Positions 1 to 10,100 of a stretch of 64,000 nucleotides of DNA are shown one piece after another. The translations under genes were made by a program, and so were the position numbers. The notes below the pieces were generated by a model. It had not been told where the DNA came from. It was given only the letters and a program-made list of their open reading frames with translations, and did not search any database. The stretch is taken from the NCBI RefSeq assembly GCF_009674725.1, contig NZ_WKKH01000011.1, forward strand, positions 1 through 64,000, given 5' to 3'. The first letter of the stretch is position 1; every line of letters begins with the position of its first letter. This stretch comes from Pedobacter petrophilus. Lineage in GTDB: Bacteria > Bacteroidota > Bacteroidia > Sphingobacteriales > Sphingobacteriaceae.

Positions 1-53
1 TAAAAGCTTTAAATGGTTTTACCGTAAACCGGAATTGGAAAACATAATTGGGG

Positions 54-3000
54 GGTCAACATGCTCCAGAATATCCAAACTACTGATATTTACAACAACA
101 GCCCCAATTAAAGAAACCCCTGATAAGTTGTTGTGATTTGCTTTCTTTCTTTGAACTACTGATATTTACAACAACTCAAAAAGGATTGAAGTAATTTCTC
201 GATACGTTGTGATTTGCTTTCTTTCTTTGAACTACTGATATTTACAACAACGATACCGTAACGGACGAACCGCAAACGCTTGTTGTGATTTGCTTTCTTT
301 CTTTGAACTACTGATATTTACAACAACTTGCTGACGGTATTTTATATGTAATTGATTGTTGTGATTTGCTTTCTTTCTTTGAACTACTGATATTTACAAC
401 AACCCAAATATTAACATTATTTGCTTTAAGATAGTTGTGATTTGCTTTCTTTCTTTGAACTACTGATATTTACAACAACCTTTGGGATGAAGATTATGAG
501 GTGTTCTTGGTTGTGATTTGCTTTCTTTCTTTGAACTACTGATATTTACAACAACATCAGGGAAATGATCCCAAAGGTTGGAAGTGTTGTGATTTGCTTT
601 CTTTCTTTGAACTACTGATATTTACAACAACTAAAACACGAAACTTATTTTGTCCAAATCCGTTGTGATTTGCTTTCTTTCTTTGAACTACTGATATTTA
701 CAACAACTTTTCATTATGCTGTTAGTTTTAGTCCATCGTTGTGATTTGCTTTCTTTCTTTGAACTACTGATATTTACAACAACTAAAGGAGGGCATTAAA
801 GATATGTCACTTAGTTGTGATTTGCTTTCTTTCTTTGAACTACTGATATTTACAACAACAAAAAAAGATAGCGTCGATAAGTCGAAAAAGTTGTGATTTG
901 CTTTCTTTCTTTGAACTACTGATATTTACAACAACAAATTGATATACGCGATAACACCATTTCCAGTTGTGATTTGCTTTCTTTCTTTGAACTACTGATA
1001 TTTACAACAACCTTTGCCATTCAGAACAATAACAGGCTACAGTTGTGATTTGCTTTCTTTCTTTGAACTACTGATATTTACAACAACAAACTTTGGGCCT
1101 TATTCAAACCAAGGATTGTTGTGATTTGCTTTCTTTCTTTGAACTACTGATATTTACAACAACGCGACGAAAAAGTGCGCAAGCGCATTCATAGTTGTGA
1201 TTTGCTTTCTTTCTTTGAACTACTGATATTTACAACAACGGGCGTTACGGAAGAAAACGTGGTCGAACAGTTGTGATTTGCTTTCTTTCTTTGAACTACT
1301 GATATTTACAACAACGGTAACTTCCGCGATAGTGTGGGTAACTACGTTGTGATTTGCTTTCTTTCTTTGAACTACTGATATTTACAACAACGCCGACCGC
1401 GAAGAAAAACGCTTGGCAAAGGTTGTGATTTGCTTTCTTTCTTTGAACTACTGATATTTACAACAACTCATAAACAATATCAAAGCCAGTTGGCACTGTT
1501 GTGATTTGCTTTCTTTCTTTGAACTACTGATATTTACAACAACCCACCGCCAGAAACATCAATAAACTGGCTTGTTGTGATTTGCTTTCTTTCTTTGAAC
1601 TACTGATATTTACAACAACCGAGCTCGTAGCAAAAGCGATAGCGCACGAGTTGTGATTTGCTTTCTTTCTTTGAACTACTGATATTTACAACAACAACTA
1701 AAGATGCTTTATCAATCATGAATAAGTTGTGATTTGCTTTCTTTCTTTGAACTACTGATATTTACAACAACTAGAGAGTTTTGCAACATTAGATCCTTCG
1801 TGTTGTGATTTGCTTTCTTTCTTTGAACTACTGATATTTACAACAACATTTAAGAGATTTTGTTAAAGAGCATACTAGTTGTGATTTGCTTTCTTTCTTT
1901 GAACTACTGATATTTACAACAACCGCCCTGATAGATCGGCTTTAGCGTTCCTTGTTGTGATTTGCTTTCTTTCTTTGAACTACTGATATTTACAACAACA
2001 CTACTTTGAAAAGTATCGCATACATTTTAGTTGTGATTTGCTTTCTTTCTTTGAACTACTGATATTTACAACAACGAGGCTTCTGGTATTGAGAGAGAGT
2101 CACAGGTTGTGATTTGCTTTCTTTCTTTGAACTACTGATATTTACAACAACGACTAAAACAAATTTACGGCACTCAATATGTTGTGATTTGCTTTCTTTC
2201 TTTGAACTACTGATATTTACAACAACTCCTGGTTATTACCAATGGTTATTGCTTTAGTTGTGATTTGCTTTCTTTCTTTGAACTACTGATATTTACAACA
2301 ACTATTGGCGCGTTTTTTGTCTTTTCAATTATGTTGTGATTTGCTTTCTTTCTTTGAACTACTGATATTTACAACAACCTCCGTCCAGTATTGCGTCGTT
2401 GTCGGCCAGTTGTGATTTGCTTTCTTTCTTTGAACTACTGATATTTACAACAACGTGGTGGAAATGCCAAGCAATCCAAGCGAAGTTGTGATTTGCTTTC
2501 TTTCTTTGAACTACTGATATTTACAACAACCATCAGATATCGAATGTGAATCGCTAGCGAGTTGTGATTTGCTTTCTTTCTTTGAACTACTGATATTTAC
2601 AACAACTATGAAAAATTATTTCAGTCATTACGAAAGGTTGTGATTTGCTTTCTTTCTTTGAACTACTGATATTTACAACAACGGATTAAAGCTAAGGAGC
2701 TGCTTCCTATATGTTGTGATTTGCTTTCTTTCTTTGAACTACTGATATTTACAACAACACTAAAGATGCTTTATCAATCATGTATAAGTTGTGATTTGCT
2801 TTCTTTCTTTGAACTACTGATATTTACAACAACGAAACAATTAAACAAGATTTATCTGGCATGAGTTGTGATTTGCTTTCTTTCTTTGAACTACTGATAT
2901 TTACAACAACAACATTGGATTAAAACTAAAATATTCGACCGTTGTGATTTGCTTTCTTTCTTTGAACTACTGATATTTACAACAACAAGAATTCGCTAAG

Positions 3001-5189
3001 CCTGAAAGCAATACCGGTTGTGATTTGCTTTCTTTCTTTGAACTACTGATATTTACAACAACCCCTTTCCTGCGATATCAACGGTATAATGGGTTGTGAT
3101 TTGCTTTCTTTCTTTGAACTACTGATATTTACAACAACTATTCGAGGGTATGCTAACCAATATCCGAGTTGTGATTTGCTTTCTTTCTTTGAACTACTGA
3201 TATTTACAACAACTTAAACGCTCTAACTTATCTGTTAGCGTGAGTTGTGATTTGCTTTCTTTCTTTGAACTACTGATATTTACAACAACACACCGCTGCA
3301 TGATGTTCATTTCGCAGCAGTTGTGATTTGCTTTCTTTCTTTGAACTACTGATATTTACAACAACAATACGCAAAATATAATGGCATCTACAGGTGTTGT
3401 GATTTGCTTTCTTTCTTTGAACTACTGATATTTACAACAACACGCCAACATCGCTAAAGTAGATGCGCTACGTTGTGATTTGCTTTCTTTCTTTGAACTA
3501 CTGATATTTACAACAACTTAAAACATTGAAAGTGTGCGCCATCTATCGTTGTGATTTGCTTTCTTTCTTTGAACTACTGATATTTACAACAACAAATCAA
3601 ACCTAGCGTTGTTGTGTAGTCCCGTTGTGATTTGCTTTCTTTCTTTGAACTACTGATATTTACAACAACTGAAAGCAGCAGGTGTTGATGTTGCTGCGTG
3701 TTGTGATTTGCTTTCTTTCTTTGAACTACTGATATTTACAACAACTTAATTTTGGGGTTGTTCAACTTTCTTTCTGTTGTGATTTGCTTTCTTTCTTTGA
3801 ACTACTGATATTTACAACAACCATTTGTAAACGCAGGATCACCATTTAAGCGTTGTGATTTGCTTTCTTTCTTTGAACTACTGATATTTACAACAACAGG
3901 TATCATTGTTGTAACAGACAGCCTTGTGTTGTGATTTGCTTTCTTTCTTTGAACTACTGATATTTACAACAACGGACCTTCGGTAATATATTTCCCTTAT
4001 TACGTTGTGATTTGCTTTCTTTCTTTGAACTACTGATATTTACAACAACCAAAAGGCCGGGCAAAGTTTGGGTTTACTGGTTGTGATTTGCTTTCTTTCT
4101 TTGAACTACTGATATTTACAACAACCTCGTGCCGACCAAGAAGCGCAAGTTGCTTGTTGTGATTTGCTTTCTTTCTTTGAACTACTGATATTTACAACAA
4201 CCAACCCGAAGGGAACAGTTTATCGCTTCAAGTTGTGATTTGCTTTCTTTCTTTGAACTACTGATATTTACAACAACAAGAATTCGCTAAGCCTGAAAGC
4301 AATACCGGTTGTGATTTGCTTTCTTTCTTTGAACTACTGATATTTACAACAACCTATCAATGATAGTGGCGCCCCTTCGTTCGGTTGTGATTTGCTTTCT
4401 TTCTTTGAACTACTGATATTTACAACAACGGACCTTCGGTAATATATTTCCCTTATTACGTTGTGATTTGCTTTCTTTCTTTGAACTACTGATATTTACA
4501 ACAACATTTTTAACTAAATTTAAAGCAGACCTGGTGTTGTGATTTGCTTTCTTTCTTTGAACTACTGATATTTACAACAACATGGAAGCGTAATTTTTGA
4601 GGATGCATTCCGTTGTGATTTGCTTTCTTTCTTTGAACTACTGATATTTACAACAACAAGCGTAAGCGTAGCGTCTTCTAATTCGTCGTTGTGATTTGCT
4701 TTCTTTCTTTGAACTACTGATATTTACAACAACTAATTACTTAGCTTGACGCGCTAACTTCGCGTTGTGATTTGCTTTCTTTCTTTGAACTACTGATATT
4801 TACAACAACTTTTTGAAGACGACGACGTAAGTACGAATAGTTGTGATTTGCTTTCTTTCTTTGAACTACTGATATTTACAACAACACGGGGCTATGGGCT
4901 AAGGTGGAAGCGGCGGTTGTGATTTGCTTTCTTTCTTTGAACTACTGATATTTACAACAACTGGAGTGACTTAATGTATTCATCCCATTCCGTTGTGATT
5001 TGCTTTCTTTCTTTGAACTACTGATATTTACAACAACTCACAAAGTGCCTGTTGAAATGCGACATGTGTTGTGATTTGCTTTCTTTCTTTGAACTACTGA
5101 TATTTACAACAACATCACCTGTTGTCCATTCAGTGAAGAAAGTGTTGTGATTTGCTTTCTTTCTTTGAACTACTGATATTTACAACAAC
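54..5189 (+). CRISPR. Type II-C CRISPR array, 68 repeats and 67 spacers
   Basis: A 46-bp repeat recurs with a 76-bp period. It begins GTTGTGATTTGCTTTC and ends GATATTTACAACAAC. I traced 67 full repeats, from 130-175 to 5144-5189, and all looked identical. One degenerate repeat at 54-99 keeps only its last 22 bases. Spacers are 30 bp, except three of 29 bp (2152-2180, 2759-2787, 3139-3167) and one of 31 bp (2834-2864). The first 16 repeat bases are complementary to the tracrRNA at 11595-11610, so crRNAs are read on the + strand, toward the cas genes. Two spacers are exact duplicates (2987-3016 with 4278-4307; 3974-4003 with 4430-4459). Repeat uniformity and spacer number suggest a recently active array. 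The window starts close to the degenerate end, so nothing is known of what lies further left. Confidence 0.99.
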
Positions 5190-5244
5190 ATACCCTAGTT
5201 CAATTAACTATCTGTCAGTAGGTTAGTTCAAAAATTAGAATTAA
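5190..5244. promoter_or_regulatory. Candidate CRISPR leader at the cas2-proximal end
   Basis: This AT-rich, gene-free stretch lies between the last perfect repeat and the terminator before cas2. It contains a direct repeat TAGTTCAA (5196-5203 and 5224-5231) and a short inverted repeat TAGTT/AACTA (5196-5210). The opposite end of the array carries the degenerate repeat, which usually marks the old, trailer end. By elimination this side is the likelier site of spacer integration. That is inference; no leader motif is known to me for this lineage. Confidence 0.4.
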
Positions 5245-5278
5245 AAAAATCTGGTTGTATTAACAGCCAGATTTTTAT
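5245..5278. terminator. Two-way terminator between array and cas2
   Basis: A 14-bp stem with one G-T wobble (5245-5258 with 5263-5276) encloses an ATTA loop. It has an A-run on its left arm and a T-run on its right arm, so it can end transcription from both sides. It sits exactly where the rightward pre-crRNA and the leftward cas9-cas2 mRNA would collide. Confidence 0.85.
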
Positions 5279-5302
5279 TCTAATCTTTATTTTATTTCTA
5301 TT

Positions 5303-5635
<333 letters not shown>

Positions 5636-6664
5636 TTAAAATGGCAGTTTTTCCTCACCAATGTCTTTATCCTGAACTTCTATGTCTTCAGTATCGAAAT
5701 TCTGAATCTCACTGGAAAAGTTATAATTGAACGGACGCCTGGTATCAAAGTTTTTCATCAGCGGGTAGTTTATTTTTCTGGTAATTCCTTCATAACACCT
5801 CGCTAAAGAGGAGGTGGTACTTTGCAGGCCAACCATCAGCGGACTTGTTCCGCGTTCGAATTGAACATCAACAGTTGCTATGCCGAGCAATTGCATTTTT
5901 ATCGATGTTCCAAGCTCCAGAAAATTTTCTCCTCTATCGATAATGCCCAATACAATTTGATCTACATAAGGTCTGTAAGGCTCCATAATATCATCTGCCA
6001 GGCAATACGCATTATATTTATTTCGATGATGGATCCCCAAAGTTGGGAGTAAACCAGAACAAACCAATCCACGGGCTACAATAGCCCTTAAAATGGCATA
6101 ACCATAATTCAGTAAGTTATTTGGTGGATCGCCTTCTCGACCGCGGAAAAACTCAATCTTCTTCGGGAAAACATTTTTCCAGTAATATGCTGCTGCCCTG
6201 CCTTCGTAATTATCCGGGTCGCCAGATTTAACCGATTTAGCCCAATGAACCATATTCTCACAAGGAATTCCACGATCAGACAATATAGCTGCCTGATTTA
6301 ATATTTTAGCCTGAGTAGTTTGTTGCCACAATTGCTTTTTTAAAGGCTGAGATGCATTGATTTGATGTCGAAATCTTTCACTTTGAATATCATGTCCATC
6401 AATGGGCAGCATCATACCCGTAGGTAAATGGCCGCTGTTACAGGTAATTAAAGCGGCATTATTGTCCAGCAATGCCGCAATACATCCATGAGTAATGGTG
6501 ATTTGTTGATGATCTAATAATATGATGCCAATATCCTCAATGGGTACTTTCTTTTTAGATTCCTTTTCGCCCAAAATTTTTAGATGGGGGAGATCGATCA
6601 CCAATTGATCTTGTTGTAAACTGAGGTAAGCTGGATTAGAAAAGTGGAGCGTTCTTTTAATCAT
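5636..6664 (-). CDS. cas1: CRISPR-associated endonuclease/integrase Cas1 (type II-C)
   Basis: Cas1 catalyses insertion of new spacers at the leader-repeat junction. The 342-residue product shows the expected active-site signatures: E154 in NYEGRAAAYYW, the His pair H212/H213 in LGIHHRNKYN, and E228 in DDIMEPYRPYVD. The last roughly 25 residues form an acidic tail that goes beyond the usual 300-residue type II Cas1 core; whether it matters is unknown. It is preceded 40 nt upstream by the DUF6155-like gene and followed 3 nt later by cas2. Confidence 0.98.
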   Translation of the reverse strand: MIKRTLHFSNPAYLSLQQDQLVIDLPHLKILGEKESKKKVPIEDIGIILLDHQQITITHGCIAALLDNNAALITCNSGHLPTGMMLPIDGHDIQSERFRHQINASQPLKKQLWQQTTQAKILNQAAILSDRGIPCENMVHWAKSVKSGDPDNYEGRAAAYYWKNVFPKKIEFFRGREGDPPNNLLNYGYAILRAIVARGLVCSGLLPTLGIHHRNKYNAYCLADDIMEPYRPYVDQIVLGIIDRGENFLELGTSIKMQLLGIATVDVQFERGTSPLMVGLQSTTSSLARCYEGITRKINYPLMKNFDTRRPFNYNFSSEIQNFDTEDIEVQDKDIGEEKLPF

Positions 6665-6704
6665 AATTATCGGAATATAAACTTAATAATATTCATAAAA
6701 TGCA

Positions 6705-7163
6705 TCAGCGATATCCTCTGCAAAACCGTAGCCACAAGGAGAGGCCATCTAACAAATCGTGGCGGGCAATAAAATCTAAAGCTGCTTTATAATTATTGTA
6801 GGTAGAATTATAAAACTGCTCAGAAAAATCACCATAGCGATGGGTGAGTTCGCAAGCGCTTTCTGGTAGATATAGCATCACATCTGTCAAAGATTCTGGT
6901 GAGGGTTGCAGGTTTTTAAAATCAGAAATAGCCCGTTTTGCAACCGAAAACTTTTCTGTACTTCGCATCGGATTTTCTACGTTGAATTCTTTACGGATTA
7001 ATTTTTTGTATTTATCTACTAATTCTTTCTCATTTTTTGGGTTAAGATAGAACTTGTAAAATTCTTTTACTGAGCTATTTTTGTCATACAGATCAATGAT
7101 ATGTTCTATCAATTGGCCTTTAGTTAATTTTGAAAGTTCTTTTTTAAGGGATGGTTTTGACAT
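6705..7163 (-). CDS. DUF6155-like protein embedded between cas9 and cas1
   Basis: The product has 152 residues, is mostly helical by composition and is basic in its first half. Its start (SLKKELSKLTKGQLIEHIID, then the LNPKNEKELVDKYKK segment) and middle (DVMLYLPESACELTHRYGD) match my recollection of DUF6155, a small Bacteroidota family of unknown function; I could not run a profile search. No catalytic motif, signal peptide or membrane segment is visible. The ATG lies 4 nt after the cas9 stop, and cas1 follows 40 nt later, so it must be co-transcribed with the cas genes. It is too short and differently placed to be Csn2 (type II-A), and has no Cas4 cysteines (type II-B). A role in adaptation or in Cas9 control is possible but unproven. 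Confidence 0.8.
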   Translation of the reverse strand: MSKPSLKKELSKLTKGQLIEHIIDLYDKNSSVKEFYKFYLNPKNEKELVDKYKKLIRKEFNVENPMRSTEKFSVAKRAISDFKNLQPSPESLTDVMLYLPESACELTHRYGDFSEQFYNSTYNNYKAALDFIARHDLLDGLSLWLRFCRGYR

Positions 7164-7167
7164 AAAT

Positions 7168-10100
7168 TTAATATTTTGAAATATTTCCTAAACGATCAAA
7201 GTTAATTTTAAAACAAAATTCTTTGATTGAACGCCCATCAAGATTCTGATAACAATCTTGTGTTCCAAATTCGTTCTTTTTTGAAATTACATCTGCAACC
7301 GTATGCTTTAAAAAGTATATTTCTTTTCCGCTAAATTTTTGAACAACAAAGATATTTTTACTACGTTCTTCAATATTTTTCCAATAAGACTCATAAAAAG
7401 GACTGGATTCGTCAAAAATAACTTCCTCGTCAACATTTGGAAGATAAACCAAATCTCCTTGTTTTAATGTGAACAGCAATTTTGCGTTGTTTCTTTCTCT
7501 AAAATATTTTTTAAACAAAGCTTCTTTATCAAAACTTTTCTTGTCTTCAGAAATATTAAATTCTGTTTTTAAATGGTTGGCTGCATCAAAAAAAGTAATC
7601 AAATCGTAGTGACGTTTCTTCTCGTCTTCTTTTGTCTTTTTATTTACAACTTCTTTTTCCATTATTGCAAAGAGATAATTGTCCCCTGTTTTCACATATA
7701 GCGAATCGTTGAAAGATTTTTTTCTGTCTAATTTCTGTAAGGAAATATCATCATCCTCGCTTTCGGTTTTCTTTTTTGATTTTGATGGATCTTTATAATA
7801 AATCTTTATTGTTGAAATAGGGGGATGAGGTTTTAGATTACCTTTTTCATCTACCCTTTCTGATAATTTTTTGTTTAAGTAAAGAATTCCTTCTGCAGAA
7901 AAGGCTTCCTTATTATTAAATTGATAATCATCTTGATAATGTCTCAAGACAATTGTTTTTAAAAAATCATGTGTAATTTTATTTAAATTTCCTAATGTGG
8001 CTGATTTTTCTTTGTCAAATAATTCAGATAACTGAATACGTTTAGTTTCTTTACCATTACTTAATCCATAATTTTTTGCTTCGTGCAATTGTCCTCTCAA
8101 TTTTATTTGTCTATTTCCTGTTTTGTCATATTGCAAAAGAAGTTTATCTTTCGGTTTATGAGAAACTACAATTTCTTTGATTTTTTGTTCTGCGTCTTCT
8201 GGGAAGCCGTTCCAAGGCATTTCAATCGTTCTGAATTTTTCTAATTGATTAAATATTTTTTTTCTTTTTTCTTCATCCAAGTTTAATACTTCATCTAATA
8301 ATTCAGCATTACTACCTTTGAATCCCGGCAAAAATTCTTCTTTATGTTTTTCTAACCATTCTTTCAGGACTTGATTTAAATCGTTCAGTCGTTTAATGTG
8401 TGCTGGTTGTGTACAGGCAATAATTAAAGCATCGATTGCGTGATGTCTGTGATCGATTCGTTTGCTCCAACCTTTAATAATTAATTTATTGTTTTTCTTT
8501 CGGATAAATTCATTTTTGAATTTTTGAATAAAAGTTTGTTCATCTAAAATAGGTTCATTAAAATTTGTTCCTGCTTTTTCATATTCTTTTATCTTAGCTT
8601 CAATATCTTTCTTGTAAGATTCGTATTCTATGTTCGCCAATTTGGGCATTATCGTTTCATACCTTTCTTTTAACAGAACTTTAAATTTATCAGTTAAACC
8701 CCAATGATTTCTCAAATAATCTGTAACACCGCCTGTTGTCGTTTTTACGTTTTCATTTCCTACAATTTTGTGAAGTTCTTCGCGAATTCTAATTGAAATA
8801 TATTGAGTATCTTTTATCTGCCTTTGGATAGGATCTTCTGGTATGGATGTTGCTAATAAGTTCTTTCGTTTTTTGTTGAAAAAATACTTATTTGTGTGAT
8901 CTATGAATTGATCTTTTGTGAAAATAGTATAATTGACAGAACCCGATTCAAAATATTCCATTGCGGTTCTGTTTCCTTTTTCATTATTTATAGATTTTTC
9001 ACAAATTACTTTATTAGAAAATGAATCATCAAAATATCTTGATTGAGGAATGATATGGTCAATATCGTATCTCTCACGATTAAATAATTCAGACAAAGGA
9101 ATGGGCTGACCAGTATAAGGCGAAATATGCCCTTGAGATTCCCAAAGCTTTATTTTTTCTACTTCTGATTTGGAAGGATCACTGTAATTTTTGATATAAG
9201 TTTCCTGTAGGTTTTCTTGCGAAATCCAAATTTTATATTTTTCAATATTTGCAATTGAGATTTCCTGTTTAAGTTCTATTAGCCGGCTTCTTATCTCTGA
9301 ATTTAGTTTTTGGCTTTTCAGATTGGCAGAATACATTTTCCCTCTTTCAATAGCATTATTTTTCAGTTCCCTTGCTAGTTCCACTCTTATTTCATCCGGT
9401 TTAAAACCATATTTTCGCCAAATATCTCTTACTATAATTAATGCTTCATTAATTATTTGCTCAGCTAAAGGATTTCTTAGTTCGCCTTGCTTTAACCTTG
9501 AAACCTGAGTATATTCTTTTAATAATTCATCTTTGGAGTATTCTTTTGAGGTATGCTTATCGTACACAAGAATAGTAGCAATTGCATTTACAATCCCTCC
9601 TTCTGATAAAATATCCTGATTTTTATCCAAAAACTCTTGCGCTGATTTTTCAAAAGGGTCATCAACATTCTCATTTAAAAGTTTAATAATTTTCTGATTT
9701 AGAGTTTCTGAAAATTGATTATCAAAAAATTTCCCAGCTCTTACTAAAGGCAAAATCTTTTCAATGGCTTTTAAGCTTAGCTTTGAGTAGTTTCTTCCGA
9801 ATTTAATTTTAGAAATTTTTACTGCGGTTGTTTCTTTATTTTCTAAATGAGGAGAATACTTATTTAGAAAATCTAATATTTTAGAAGTTCTGTCGCTTGT
9901 AAGTTCATATTCATTTCCTTTTCCATTGTAAAGAATATCCCATAAATGAATTTGCTTTTCTCTATTGTCCAAATCAAATTCATTCCATAAACTGCCTAAA
10001 GATTTCTGCAAAATATTCTTTGTATCATTTCCCTTTAATTTGTCTTTTGCATTCATTCCGTTCAGGAAATCCACATTATCCCTTAAATTAAATTCTTTTT

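Noticed and set aside
54..5189. A promoter inside each CRISPR repeat, as in Neisseria II-C
   Set aside because: TTTG at repeat bases 8-11 and TA at bases 34-35 have suitable spacing, but the rest of the -7 box is poor and the first TTTG is lost in the degenerate repeat. Not convincing without transcript data.
6705..7163. Assignment of the 152-residue gene as Csn2 or Cas4
   Set aside because: Csn2 is about 200 or more residues and lies after cas2; Cas4 needs Cys and nuclease motifs. Neither is present.
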